64,000 nt of DNA from an uncultured Clostridia bacterium (GCA_949286725.1 CASECZ010000001.1:1-64000), one strand, 5' to 3'. Positions 16,587 to 25,942 are shown, counted from the stretch's first letter. Made by a program: numbers and translations. The notes: a model not told the origin generated them from the letters alone.

Positions 16587-17089
16587 TTGTTGTACACCGC
16601 CGTTCTTTCGAACATTCTGTCGTCGAGCAGGATTTGACCCTTCTCGACGTCGATACTGCGCACCACTTCTTTCAGCGCGGGGAAACTCACCGTACCGTCG
16701 GCAAGTCTCACGACGTAGACGTCGGCGGAGCCGTACTGCAACACGTCCACGAGTTCTCCGAGCACGTCGCCGCCCACGATGACATCCGCACCGAGCAAAT
16801 CGACGATGTAGTATCTGTCTTTCGGCGGTGCGGGCAAATCGGCACGGCGGACGGAAACGCTTTTGCCGCGCAACGACTCGACGTCCTCGGGGGTGTCGAC
16901 GCCCGAAAACTTGGCATAGACGAAACCTCCCTCGACCGAAACGCTTTCGACCGCGTACTCCTTGCCGCCGATTTTGACTGCACGCAAATGCGAAAACCGC
17001 GTCGCGTCTTCGGTGTACGGCTCGATTTTCGCCACACCTTTGACGCCGCGCGGACGCAGAATTTTGCCTATCGTGAACTCGGACTTCAT
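16583..17089 (-). CDS. rimM: ribosome maturation factor RimM
   Basis: 168 residues. It assists 30S head assembly and binds S19. N-terminal RimM barrel (IGKILRPRGVKGVAKIEP) and C-terminal PRC barrel (YYIVDLLGADV). It overlaps khpA and trmD by four bases each, a compact operon. Confidence 0.95.
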   Translation of the reverse strand: MKSEFTIGKILRPRGVKGVAKIEPYTEDATRFSHLRAVKIGGKEYAVESVSVEGGFVYAKFSGVDTPEDVESLRGKSVSVRRADLPAPPKDRYYIVDLLGADVIVGGDVLGELVDVLQYGSADVYVVRLADGTVSFPALKEVVRSIDVEKGQILLDDRMFERTAVYNK

Positions 17090-17319
17090 TCTTTCTCTTC
17101 GATTACGACGTTATAGCGCACCGAGGAACGGCCCGACGCCGCCTTTACGAGCGTGCGTATGGCTTTTGCGATTTTGCCCTGCTTACCGATTATCTTGCCG
17201 ATATCCTTCTTGGATATCACGATAACGATATCGGACTCCTCGCCGTTCTCGCGCAGTTCGACGGAATAATCTCCTTCGGGCACGAGTTTCTCAACGAGAT
17301 ATTCCACAAGTTCAAGCAT
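17086..17319 (-). CDS. khpA: KH-domain RNA-binding protein KhpA
   Basis: 77 residues, a single type II KH domain with the GxxG loop in GKIIGKQGKIAKAI. KhpA forms a complex with KhpB (Jag) that binds RNA and affects cell elongation in streptococci. The rpsP-khpA-rimM-trmD order is the standard context. Confidence 0.93.
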   Translation of the reverse strand: MLELVEYLVEKLVPEGDYSVELRENGEESDIVIVISKKDIGKIIGKQGKIAKAIRTLVKAASGRSSVRYNVVIEEKE

Positions 17320-17327
17320 AGGTCACC

Positions 17328-17567
17328 TTACAGAATGCCCTGTTCCTTGAAGAGGTTGCGGACGGTATCGGTGGGTTGCGCGCCGTTGGCGAGCCACTTC
17401 TTCGCGAGGTCTGCATCAATGCGGACAATCTTGGGTTCGCTTGCGGGATCGTAAATGCCGATCTGTTCGATGTACTGTCCGTCACGCGCTTTTCTGGAAT
17501 CGGTGGCGACGATGCGATAGAAAGGTGCTTTCTTTGCGCCCATTCTGGTCAGTCTGAGTTTTACCAT
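17328..17567 (-). CDS. rpsP: 30S ribosomal protein S16
   Basis: 79 residues. S16 binds 16S rRNA early in 30S assembly. Family start [19 protein letters not shown], then [15 protein letters not shown] Shine-Dalgarno. A small CCCGC/GCGGG hairpin lies in the leader just upstream. Confidence 0.97.
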   Translation of the reverse strand: MVKLRLTRMGAKKAPFYRIVATDSRKARDGQYIEQIGIYDPASEPKIVRIDADLAKKWLANGAQPTDTVRNLFKEQGIL

Positions 17568-17657
17568 TGTGTTCTCCTTTTGTGCACCCGCATTGCGGGG
17601 CTTTATATAGTTTTGTTTGGTTTTCCGAATGTTGCCGTGTCGGCCGACGTCGTCGCG

Positions 17658-18998
17658 TCAGAACGGAAGTCCTTGCATGCCCTTCATGCCTTTCAGCCCT
17701 TTCATTCCGCCCTTCTGCATGCGGTTCATCATCTCTTTCATGAGTTCGAACTGTTTGAGCAGTTGGTTGACGTCCTGAATGGAAGTGCCGCTGCCGAGCG
17801 CGATACGCTTTCTGCGGCTGCCCTTGATGATTTCGGGGTTGCGTCTTTCTTTGGGTGTCATCGACTGAATTATGACCTTTGCTTTGAGCAGTTTTTCTTC
17901 GTCGAGGTCCTCGCTCTTGACCTTGCCCGCAAAGCCCGGCAACATCTTCATCATATCGCCGATGCCGCCCATCTTTTTGACGCTTTCAAGCTGTTCGAGA
18001 TAATCTTCGAGGTTGAAGGACTTCTCCTTGATGCGCTTTTGCAGGTTCTCCGCCTGTTCCTTGGAGAAGGCTTGCTCCGCCTTTTCGATGAGGGTGAGCA
18101 CGTCGCCCATTCCGAGGATGCGGCTTGCCATACGGTCGGGATGGAAGGGTTCGAGGTCCTCGGGTTTTTCGCCCGTGCCGCTGAACTTGATGGGCTTGCC
18201 CGTGACGGCTTTTATGGATAACGCCGCGCCGCCGCGCGTGTCGCCGTCCAGTTTGGTCATGATGACGCCCGTGACGTTCAGCGTCTTGTTGAACGTGTCC
18301 GCCACCGTGACGGCGTCCTGACCCGTCATACTGTCGACGACGAGCAATATTTCCGTGGGACGGACGGCGGATTTGACGTTGATGAGCTCTTTCATCAGGG
18401 CTTCGTCGATGTGCAGACGACCCGCCGTGTCGATGATGACGGTGTCAAAACCGTTTTTCAGCGCGTATGCAACGCCGTTTTCGGCGATTTTGACGGGGTC
18501 GGTCTGTCCCATGTCGAACACTTCCGAGCCTACACGTTTGCCGACGACTTTGAGCTGCTGAATTGCCGCGGGACGGTAAACGTCGCCCGCAACGAGCAAA
18601 ACTTTCTTGCCCTGTTTTTTGAGATACAGCGAAAGTTTGCCGCACATCGTCGTTTTGCCCGCGCCCTGCAAACCGCACATCATATAGACTGTGGGCGGTC
18701 TGTCGCTGACTTCCAGTTTCTGGTGCTTGCTGCCCATAAGGGCGACGAGTTCGTCATTGACGATTTTGACAATCTGCTGGGCGGGCGTCAAGGATTTGAG
18801 TATGTCCTCGCCGAGAGCCTTTTCGCTGACGACGGCAATGAAATCCTTTACAACGGCAAAATTGACGTCCGCTTCGAGAAGTGCGACGCGGATTTCGCGC
18901 ATTGCCTGTTTGATTTCCAACTCCGTGAGTTTGCCTTTGTTGCGGAGTTTGGAAAATATGTGGTTCATTCTGTCGGATAAATTTTCGAAGACTGACAT
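17658..18998 (-). CDS. ffh: signal recognition particle protein Ffh
   Basis: 446 residues from ATG 18998, whose GGAGG lies in the end of ylxM; the stop and start overlap (TAATG). Ffh binds SRP RNA and signal peptides of nascent chains. N domain 1-85, G domain with P-loop GLQGAGKTT, DTAGR and TKLDGD, then M domain with RKRIALGSGTS for RNA contact and a Met/Gly-rich tail. Its partners ftsY (19447-20340) and the SRP RNA (41251-41474) are in this window. Confidence 0.97.
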   Translation of the reverse strand: MSVFENLSDRMNHIFSKLRNKGKLTELEIKQAMREIRVALLEADVNFAVVKDFIAVVSEKALGEDILKSLTPAQQIVKIVNDELVALMGSKHQKLEVSDRPPTVYMMCGLQGAGKTTMCGKLSLYLKKQGKKVLLVAGDVYRPAAIQQLKVVGKRVGSEVFDMGQTDPVKIAENGVAYALKNGFDTVIIDTAGRLHIDEALMKELINVKSAVRPTEILLVVDSMTGQDAVTVADTFNKTLNVTGVIMTKLDGDTRGGAALSIKAVTGKPIKFSGTGEKPEDLEPFHPDRMASRILGMGDVLTLIEKAEQAFSKEQAENLQKRIKEKSFNLEDYLEQLESVKKMGGIGDMMKMLPGFAGKVKSEDLDEEKLLKAKVIIQSMTPKERRNPEIIKGSRRKRIALGSGTSIQDVNQLLKQFELMKEMMNRMQKGGMKGLKGMKGMQGLPF

Positions 18999-19324
18999 TA
19001 TTCCTCCAACAAGGCGGTCGCGCGGGATATGCTCTCTCTGCACCCTTCGCCGTCCGCGTCGTCGAGACGTTTCACCGCCTCGTCAAGCAATCCGACAACC
19101 GCTCTGTCGCGGCTGACGAAATGCAGCTTGTCTTCAAATTCCGCAAGTGCCGCCTCGCCGCGCTTTATGCCGTCGAGCACCGCTTGTCGGGACACGGAAA
19201 ACATTTCGGCGAGTTCCCCGAGGGAGATATCCTCGTCGTAATGGAGCCTGATGAGTTCGTTCTGCCTTTCCGTGAGCATTGCGCCGTAATATGCGCGCAA
19301 CGTCCCTATGCGAAATCTGTCCAT
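18998..19324 (-). CDS. ylxM: YlxM family HTH protein
   Basis: 108 residues. Sigma-70 region 4-like helix-turn-helix (LTERQNELIRLHYDED, then SLGELAEMFSVSRQAV). YlxM proteins are always near ffh and stimulate SRP GTPase activity in Streptococcus; a DNA-binding role is also possible. It is the first gene after a near-consensus promoter, and its 5' leader is almost entirely one hairpin. Confidence 0.92.
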   Translation of the reverse strand: MDRFRIGTLRAYYGAMLTERQNELIRLHYDEDISLGELAEMFSVSRQAVLDGIKRGEAALAEFEDKLHFVSRDRAVVGLLDEAVKRLDDADGEGCRESISRATALLEE

Positions 19325-19332
19325 ATCGTCCT

Positions 19333-19370
19333 GTCAAGGTAAATGCCTTTGTAAAGGCTTCGACCTTGAC
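19333..19370 (-). promoter_or_regulatory. leader hairpin upstream of ylxM
   Basis: Outer arms GTCAAGGT/ACCTTGAC (perfect 8 bp) enclose GCCTTT/AAGGC. The structure begins at the predicted transcription start and ends at the Shine-Dalgarno of ylxM, leaving no free 5' UTR. Confidence 0.6.
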
Positions 19371-19373
19371 ACA

Positions 19374-19402
19374 ATGATAACGCCGCAAAAAAAAAATGTC
19401 AA
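19374..19402 (-). promoter_or_regulatory. ylxM-ffh promoter
   Basis: TTGACA (19397-19402), 17-bp spacer with a run of ten T, TATCAT (19374-19379), minus strand. Confidence 0.85.
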
Positions 19403-19446
19403 GCGTTTTGACATCTCTTTGATATTGAAAATATCACCGCGCCGCG

Positions 19447-20340
19447 TCAGATGAGCGCGTCGATGAAATCCTTTGCGTCGAAAGGTATCAGGTCGTCGAT
19501 TTTCTCGCCCACGCCGATATACACGACGGGCAATTCCAGCGCAATGGATATGGCAAGCACCACGCCGCCCTTTGCCGTGCCGTCCAGTTTGGTGAGAATT
19601 ATGCCGTCCGTGTCGATTGCCTCGGAGAATATCTCGGCTTGTTGCACGGCGTTCTGTCCCGTGGTGGCGTCGAGCACGAGATACTTGCGGAAATCGGCGT
19701 CGGGCAACTCCCTTTCCACCACACGGCATATCTTTTTGAGTTCTTCCATCAGATTTTTCTTGTTGTGCAGTCTGCCTGCGGTATCGACAAGAACGACGTC
19801 CGTGCCCCTTGCCTTTGCCGACGACACGGCGTCGAACACGACGGCGGCGGGGTCTGCGCCCTCGTTGTGACGGATAACGCGAACTCCCGCGCGTTCGCCC
19901 CACACTTCGAGCTGTTCGCTTGCCGCGGCACGGAAGGTGTCGGCGGCCGCCACGACGACGCTCTTGCCCTGTTCGCGGAACATATGCGCGAGTTTGCCTA
20001 TGGCAGTCGTCTTGCCCACCCCGTTGACACCCGAAAGCAGTATGACGAGCGGATAGGAATACTCTTCGATTTCGTAGTCGATGTCCTCGACGAGAATATC
20101 TTTCAACAACTCTTTCGCGTCTTCGGGACGTTTGATTTTCTCGCGGAAAGCGCGGTCTTTGAGTTCCTCGATTACGGTTTCGGTGGACTGAATGCCCACG
20201 TCGCCGGCGAGCAAAGCTTCTTCGAGGTTGTCGTAAAATTCGTCGTCGAGTTCACGCGCCGAAAACGCAAAGAACAGTTTTTTCGAAAGGGTGTCCCTCG
20301 TCTTTTTTATGCCTTCGGCTATCTTTTTGAAAAATCCCAT
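19447..20340 (-). CDS. ftsY: SRP receptor FtsY
   Basis: 297 residues, the short form without the acidic A domain usual in E. coli. NG-domain GTPase: GVNGVGKTT, DTAGR, TKLDGTAKGG and the C-terminal GVGEKIDDLIPFD. The N-terminal amphipathic helix (MGFFKKIAEGIKKTR) suits membrane association. It begins 12 bases after smc, an order conserved in Bacillota. Confidence 0.97.
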   Translation of the reverse strand: MGFFKKIAEGIKKTRDTLSKKLFFAFSARELDDEFYDNLEEALLAGDVGIQSTETVIEELKDRAFREKIKRPEDAKELLKDILVEDIDYEIEEYSYPLVILLSGVNGVGKTTAIGKLAHMFREQGKSVVVAAADTFRAAASEQLEVWGERAGVRVIRHNEGADPAAVVFDAVSSAKARGTDVVLVDTAGRLHNKKNLMEELKKICRVVERELPDADFRKYLVLDATTGQNAVQQAEIFSEAIDTDGIILTKLDGTAKGGVVLAISIALELPVVYIGVGEKIDDLIPFDAKDFIDALI

Positions 20341-20352
20341 AAAACGTCCTTT

Positions 20353-23300
20353 TTACTTGTCTTGGGTGGCGTGTTTCTGCGCCTCTTCGAAGGTTATGGA
20401 AACAATCTTCGTGACGCCTTTTTCTTCCATCGTGACACCGAAAATCGAGTCTGCGTGACGCATCGTCGGCTTTCTGTGCGTGATGACGATAAACTGCGTG
20501 TTGGTCGAGAACTTTTTCAGGAAGTCGGCAAACAGGTTGGCGTTTGCGTCGTCCAGCGCCGCTTCGATTTCGTCCAGTACGCAGAACGGCATCGGTTTGA
20601 GCATGAGAATTGCAAACAGTATCGCGATTGCGGTGAGCGCACGCTCGCCGCCGCTCAGCAGGGTTATGTTCTGCAACTTCTTGCCGGGAGGCTGTGCGAA
20701 GATTTCGATGCCCGCTTCCAAGGGGTCGTCCGTCTCTTTGGTGTCAAGACGCAGGTCGCCTTTGCCGCCGCCGAACAACTGGGAGAATACCTCGCGGAAG
20801 TTCTCGTTTATCTTGTTGAAAGCGTCGGTGAACTTCTCCACCATTTCCGCGGTCAGTTCGTTGATGATGTTGACGATGTCGTTGTACGCCGCCTGTATGT
20901 CGTCGCGCTGTGCCACGCATTCCTCGTGACGCTGTTCGGCGTCGGCGAGAGCCTGCACCGCAAGCGGGTTGACGTCGCCCAGTTTGGATATGGACTTTTT
21001 GAGGTCGCTTATCACGGTCTTCGCACCGTACGCCTCGAACCCTTCTATGCGCAAAGGCAACGCCGAGGAATAAGTGAGGTTGTATTCTTCGAGTACGTGC
21101 TCTTGCAGGAAACGGTTTTCGTCGTCCACGCGTTCGAGCATATTTTCGTCGCGTATCTTCTTCTCGTTGAGCGCGGTGCGCTCGTCGGTAAGACGGGTTT
21201 TGTCGGCGTCGAGCTGAACAATCTTGTCGGCGAGTTTGCGTTTCATTTCGCTCAGACCGCCGATTTCCTTCTCCAACTCCTTGATGCGCTTCTCGTCCTC
21301 TGCGGAGAACTTCGTCTTTTCGGGTGCGCTCTTGATGCTGTCCAGTGCCGCCTGCTTGGATTTCAGTTCGGCAATCAGGTCGAGTTTCTCTTCCTGTTCG
21401 CTCTCGTAATCGCGGCGCATACGGAACAGGTCGGCGTCGTAACCGTCCAGCGCGCTCTTGTGCCCCGCAAGTTGCAGGCGCAGGTTCATGACCTCTTCGT
21501 TCATCGTCTCGCGCTCGGACTTCTGTTCCGTGCTGCGGGTCTTTGAGGTTTCCAGCAACGCGCTGTACTCTTCCTGCTTGCCCTTGACGACGTTTTCCAG
21601 TTCGTCTATCGAGGAAATCTTCTGCGCAAGTTCCTTGACCAAAGCAGCCACTTTCTCGTACTCTTCGGCGTCGCTCTTGATTTCCGCGCGCAACGTCTCG
21701 ACGATTTCCTCGGCTTGTTTCGCCTTGTTCTCGTTGAGAGAGTTCTCGATGCTGACTTCGGATATCCTGTGCGCGAGTTCGGCGAGTTTCTCTTCGGCGA
21801 CTTCGACTTCACGCATACGGTCCTCGCGTTCGGCTTGCAAACGCGCGATGTTGGAACGGATGCGTTCGAGGTTGGCGCGTGCCTGTTCGATTTCTTTCTC
21901 CTGCGACAACAGACCGGAGTTCTGCGTGCGACGCGAACCGCCCGTGATTTCGCCGCCTCTGGCGTAAATTTCGCCGTCCAGCGTCACGATTTTGAAACCG
22001 CGGTTATACTTGCGATACAACCTTTCGGCGGTGTTCATATTGTCGACGACGACCGTCGTTCCCAACAGGTTCTGCACGAAAGGCAGGAACTTGGTTTCGC
22101 ATTCCACGAGGTCGGACGCCACACCGAAACAGCCCTGTTCGCGCAATGCGGGCATATACTCCGCAGGGAGTGCGCGGGGACGGCTTGCCGTCAGCGGACG
22201 GAAGGTGACGCGACCGTAATTTTTCTGTTTGAGGTAAGTGATGAGCTCCGCCGCGTCGTGCTCGTGCTCGACAAGGACGTTCTGCAACGCCGCGCCGAGA
22301 GCGTATTCGATGGCGGATTCGTACCCTTCGGGTACGGTGATGACTTCCGCAAGCACGCCCATAATCCTGCTTTTCAGCGCGGGGTCGCGGCGGGCGTCCT
22401 GCATAAGACGTTTGACGGCGTCCTGATATCCCTGATAATCCTCTTTGACGGAAGTCAGCAGTTTGTACTGACCCTCGGCAAGACCGAGTTTCGAATTCAG
22501 GGTGACGACGTCGCTTTCCAGACCTTTGATTGCTTCCTGCGCCTCGTTTTTGAGATAACGCGTTTCGTTGTTCTCGGTGGTGAGTTTGCGCATCTCTTCG
22601 CGCGAAGCTTTGATTTTGGCGTCGTATATCGAAAGGTTGGTTTCCTCTTCGCTGAGTTTTGCCTTCTTGGAATTGAGCAGGGACAACAGGTTCTTGGCGC
22701 GCTCCTCGTTCATACCCTTTTCGGCAAGCAGAGAGGACAGATTGCTCTTCAATTCGCCCAGTTCTTCAAGCGAACGCACGTATTCGAGGTTCTTGTTTTC
22801 GAGGTCGCTCTCCTGCCCCTCCAACGACTTGGACAGAAAACTGAGTTTGTCGCTCATCGTCTTGAAGTGCTTGGAGGTCTCCATATAAGCGGAAAGTTCC
22901 TCCTCCTTCTTCAATTCGCACTTCTTTATGAGGTCCTCCGACGTTGCGAGTTGCACGTCCACGGACTGAATTTCGGCATTCAGACGGTTGATTTCCGCTT
23001 GCAGGTTGGAGATGCGCTCCTTGACGACGTTTGCCTGACCCTGCACTCTCTCGGCGTCAACCTTCAAACCCAGAAGTTCGGCGTTGTGTTCCTCGTACAA
23101 CCTGTCGATGCCGCTCGACTCGCGCAGGCACTTTTCGTATTCGTTGACGCAGTTGACAAACTCCGTTTCCTTGGCTTCGAGTTCCTTCGCCGCCGCGGAT
23201 ATGCGGTCGTATATCTTCTGCTTGATTTTCTGGTTGTTCTCGTAGTTGTAAATGTACAGGTTGACTTCCTGCAATTTGAGTTGCTCGCGCAATTCGGCGT

Positions 23301-23949
23301 ACTTTTTCGCCACTTCCGCCTGTTTGCGCAAAGGTGTCATCTGTCTTTCGATTTCGGCGATGACCTCGTTTGCCGTTTGCAGGTTCATCTCCGTGCGTTC
23401 GAGCTTGCGTTGCGACTCCGTACGCTGGGCGCGGAACTTGGAAATACCCGCCGCTTCTTCGAAAATATGACGCCTGTCGTCGGGCTTTGCGGACAGAATT
23501 TCGTCTATTCTGCCCTGACCGATAATGCTGTAACCCTCTTTGCCGACGCCCGTATCGTGAAACAGGTTGATGATGTCTTTCATTCTGCAACGCGTGCCGT
23601 TGATGAAATACTCGCTCGTACCGCTTCTGTCCAGTTTACGGGTGATGGTGACCTCGTCGAAAGCAAGTGTCGGGAAAAGGGTTTTGTCGGTGTTGTCGAA
23701 TTGCAGGGAAACTTCGCAGTACGACATACTTTTGCGGTTTTCCGTACCAGCGAAGATAACGTCCTGCATACTTCTGCCGCGCAGAGTTTTCGCGCTCTGT
23801 TCGCCGAGGGTCCAGCGAATGGCGTCCGCGACGTTGGATTTGCCGCAGCCGTTAGGACCTATAATGGCGGTAACGCCCTCCTGAAAAGGGATTTCCACCT
23901 TATCGGCGAAAGACTTGAAGCCTCTGAGTTCGATTTTCTGAAATTTCAC
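20353..23949 (-). CDS. smc: chromosome segregation protein SMC
   Basis: 1198 residues from GTG 23949 (KFQKIELRGFKSF follows), with GGAG seven bases upstream; an ATG at 24027 would start before the promoter. Walker A GPNGCGKSN near 33, a first coiled coil, hinge near 510-660 (GYQDAVKRLMQD through KIVTLDGEIYARGGEITGGS), a second coiled coil, the ABC signature LLSGGERAL and Walker B FCVLDEIEAALDD. It compacts and segregates chromosomes with ScpA and ScpB. Normal length. Confidence 0.97.
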   Translation of the reverse strand: MKFQKIELRGFKSFADKVEIPFQEGVTAIIGPNGCGKSNVADAIRWTLGEQSAKTLRGRSMQDVIFAGTENRKSMSYCEVSLQFDNTDKTLFPTLAFDEVTITRKLDRSGTSEYFINGTRCRMKDIINLFHDTGVGKEGYSIIGQGRIDEILSAKPDDRRHIFEEAAGISKFRAQRTESQRKLERTEMNLQTANEVIAEIERQMTPLRKQAEVAKKYAELREQLKLQEVNLYIYNYENNQKIKQKIYDRISAAAKELEAKETEFVNCVNEYEKCLRESSGIDRLYEEHNAELLGLKVDAERVQGQANVVKERISNLQAEINRLNAEIQSVDVQLATSEDLIKKCELKKEEELSAYMETSKHFKTMSDKLSFLSKSLEGQESDLENKNLEYVRSLEELGELKSNLSSLLAEKGMNEERAKNLLSLLNSKKAKLSEEETNLSIYDAKIKASREEMRKLTTENNETRYLKNEAQEAIKGLESDVVTLNSKLGLAEGQYKLLTSVKEDYQGYQDAVKRLMQDARRDPALKSRIMGVLAEVITVPEGYESAIEYALGAALQNVLVEHEHDAAELITYLKQKNYGRVTFRPLTASRPRALPAEYMPALREQGCFGVASDLVECETKFLPFVQNLLGTTVVVDNMNTAERLYRKYNRGFKIVTLDGEIYARGGEITGGSRRTQNSGLLSQEKEIEQARANLERIRSNIARLQAEREDRMREVEVAEEKLAELAHRISEVSIENSLNENKAKQAEEIVETLRAEIKSDAEEYEKVAALVKELAQKISSIDELENVVKGKQEEYSALLETSKTRSTEQKSERETMNEEVMNLRLQLAGHKSALDGYDADLFRMRRDYESEQEEKLDLIAELKSKQAALDSIKSAPEKTKFSAEDEKRIKELEKEIGGLSEMKRKLADKIVQLDADKTRLTDERTALNEKKIRDENMLERVDDENRFLQEHVLEEYNLTYSSALPLRIEGFEAYGAKTVISDLKKSISKLGDVNPLAVQALADAEQRHEECVAQRDDIQAAYNDIVNIINELTAEMVEKFTDAFNKINENFREVFSQLFGGGKGDLRLDTKETDDPLEAGIEIFAQPPGKKLQNITLLSGGERALTAIAILFAILMLKPMPFCVLDEIEAALDDANANLFADFLKKFSTNTQFIVITHRKPTMRHADSIFGVTMEEKGVTKIVSITFEEAQKHATQDK

Positions 23950-23977
23950 GATAATCTCCGATTTTGAAATTAACGAT

Positions 23978-24006
23978 ATTATACCATAGGTATAATCATT
24001 TAACAA
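23978..24006 (-). promoter_or_regulatory. smc promoter
   Basis: TTGTTA (24001-24006), 17-bp spacer, TATAAT (23978-23983), minus strand, about 25 bases before GTG 23949. Confidence 0.65.
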
Positions 24007-24020
24007 GCAAAAACGCAAAT

Positions 24021-24127
24021 GTTTCACAAAACCGCGTGAAACATAAATGTATTGTGAAACATATTAATGGCATTTAGGAAAATGCCTGTGAAAACTGGCG
24101 GTTTCGGATAAAAAGAAGCCGTGAAAC
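24021..24127. repeat. GTGAAAC repeats upstream of smc
   Basis: GTTTCAC at 24021 and GTGAAAC at 24036 form an inverted pair. Further GTGAAAC copies start at 24054 and 24121, a GTGAAAA lies near 24088, and a GGCATTT/AAATGCC hairpin sits between. The first pair is immediately upstream of the smc -35 box. Confidence 0.5.
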
Positions 24128-24150
24128 ATATGCGATTTCACGGCTTTTTC
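24117..24150 (-). terminator. rnc terminator
   Basis: AAGCCGTGAAA pairs with TTTCACGGCTT; on the minus strand CTTCTTTTTA follows. It separates rnc from smc. Confidence 0.8.
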
Positions 24151-24170
24151 GACGCGTAATCCGAAAAATT

Positions 24171-24851
24171 TTATTTCTTCGTGCGGCGCGAAGAGATTTT
24201 GGAAAGCGCCGCTGCCGCGGCTTCCTGCTGTGCGTCGCGCTTGCTTCTGCCGCTTCCCTCTCCGAGAATTTCGCCGTCGACGTATGCTGCGTAACGGTAA
24301 ACGGGCGCGTGCGGTTCACCCTCTTTCGACACTTCCTTGTATTCGGCTTTTTTGCCGTGTTTGAGGGCGTATTCGTTGAGTTTGGATTTTGCGTCCGCGG
24401 TCTTTGTTTCCGCGCGCGCGTTCTTTATGTTGTCCGCAAGCGTGCGCAGAATAAAATTTTCCGCCGCTTTCAGCCCCCCGTCAAGATATATGGCCGCCAC
24501 GACGGACTCGTAGAGGTCGCAACGTATGGACTCGTGTTCCCACAGACGGCTTTTGCGCTCGCCTTCGCCCATTTTCAGATACTGCGCTATACCGAGCGCG
24601 GCAACGGCTTCCGCAAGGGGCTGTTCGCTGACTATACAGGAACGCATTTTGGTGAGCGCGCCCTCTTTTGCGGAGGGATACAGCGAAAAAAGGCGTTTCG
24701 ATATCACGAAACTGAGTATGCTGTCACCGAGAAATTCAAGGCTCTGGTAGTTCTTTTCGGGGTCGGGGTCGGCGGAACCGTGCGTAAACGCACGCTCCAA
24801 AAGCGCAACCTTGCGAAAAGCGTAACCCAGTTTGTCTTCAATCTCTGTCAT
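24171..24851 (-). CDS. rnc: ribonuclease III
   Basis: 226 residues from ATG 24851, which overlaps the end of plsX by 14 bases and has GGACGAG upstream. It cleaves double-stranded RNA in rRNA and mRNA processing. Catalytic signature SLEFLGDS near 38 and the second acidic site near 105 (YESVVAAIYLDGG); dsRNA-binding domain after about 150 (GSGRSKRDAQQEAA). acpP, normally between plsX and rnc, is absent. Confidence 0.96.
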   Translation of the reverse strand: MTEIEDKLGYAFRKVALLERAFTHGSADPDPEKNYQSLEFLGDSILSFVISKRLFSLYPSAKEGALTKMRSCIVSEQPLAEAVAALGIAQYLKMGEGERKSRLWEHESIRCDLYESVVAAIYLDGGLKAAENFILRTLADNIKNARAETKTADAKSKLNEYALKHGKKAEYKEVSKEGEPHAPVYRYAAYVDGEILGEGSGRSKRDAQQEAAAAALSKISSRRTKK

Positions 24852-25860
24852 GCTCGTCCATAGCCTGTACGGAGGCTTTGATTTTTTCGACAATGCCCGA
24901 TTTCGCGAGCGTGGCGGCTTGCAGAACGCTTGCGCAAATCGATTTGCGTTTGGACGCGCCGTGCGCTTTGACCACGACTTTGTTTATGCCGAGGAAACAC
25001 GCACCGCCCTGATTGTTGTAGTCGAGCTTGCATTTCACGCCGCGCAGAACGGGTTTGAGCAGAAGAGCGCCGAGTTTGGCACGCAGACCGCCCTTGTTTA
25101 TGCCGTCAAGAAGTATGGAGAATATGGCGTTTGCGGTGCCTTCGGCGGATTTCAGCGCGATGTTGCCGTTGAACCCGTCCGAAACCACGACGTCGAAGTC
25201 GCCCGACAGCAAATCGCGCGCTTCGCAGTTGCCTTTGAAATCTATATAAGGCGAAGCCTTCAACAGTTCGAAAGCCTCTTTGTTGAGCTCGTTGCCCTTC
25301 TTCTCTTCCGCGCCGTTGCTGAGCAATCCCACGGTGGGTTTTGCATTGTCGGTCAACGCGGTGGAAAACGCACTTGCCATAATGGCGAAATGCAGAAGAT
25401 TGAGAGGTTTGCAGTCCACGTTTGCGCCGCAGTCGCAAAGTATTACGGGTTTGCCTTTCACGGTGGGAAGCGCGGGAGCGAGCGCGGGGCGCGATACGCC
25501 CTTTATTCTGCCCGCTTTCATATACGCGCCGACAAGCACGGCACCCGTAGAGCCCGAAGAAACGAAGCCCGCCGCCTCGTCGTCGGAAGCAAGCAGCTCC
25601 AACCCTTTGACAAGCGAACTGTCTTTTTTAGTCTTTATTGCGGTTGTGGGAACGTCTTCGTTGGTGATGACGTCGGGCGCGTGCAGGATTTCGACGCGCG
25701 AAGCGTCGTATTTTTCGCCTTCCAGCACGTTGTTTATCTGCTTTTCGTCGCCGACAAGTACGACTTGCAGCCCGTCTTTTGCGTTTACGGCGTCGATTGC
25801 ACCGAGTACGGTTTCACGCGGAGAATAGTCCCCGCCGAATGCGTCAACGATTATTTTCAT
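24838..25860 (-). CDS. plsX: phosphate acyltransferase PlsX
   Basis: 340 residues. It converts acyl-ACP to acyl-phosphate for phosphatidic acid synthesis with PlsY; it is a peripheral membrane protein. Family text: IIVDAFGGDYSP at the start, GFVSSGSTGAVL near 100, CDCGANVDCKP and VSDGFNGNIALKS. It lies behind the rpmF terminator, so part of its expression must read through. Confidence 0.96.
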   Translation of the reverse strand: MKIIVDAFGGDYSPRETVLGAIDAVNAKDGLQVVLVGDEKQINNVLEGEKYDASRVEILHAPDVITNEDVPTTAIKTKKDSSLVKGLELLASDDEAAGFVSSGSTGAVLVGAYMKAGRIKGVSRPALAPALPTVKGKPVILCDCGANVDCKPLNLLHFAIMASAFSTALTDNAKPTVGLLSNGAEEKKGNELNKEAFELLKASPYIDFKGNCEARDLLSGDFDVVVSDGFNGNIALKSAEGTANAIFSILLDGINKGGLRAKLGALLLKPVLRGVKCKLDYNNQGGACFLGINKVVVKAHGASKRKSICASVLQAATLAKSGIVEKIKASVQAMDEHDRD

Positions 25861-25905
25861 ATTCTATACCCTTGTTCGGTTGCGGCAAAAAGCCGCGAAT
25901 ATACA

Positions 25906-25931
25906 AAAAGAGAGCGACGCTGTCGCTCTCC
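25906..25931 (-). terminator. terminator between rpmF and plsX
   Basis: GGAGAGCGAC and GTCGCTCTC with an AGC loop, then TTTTTG on the minus strand. It probably reduces read-through into plsX. Confidence 0.8.
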
Positions 25932-25942
25932 GTTCGTACTGG

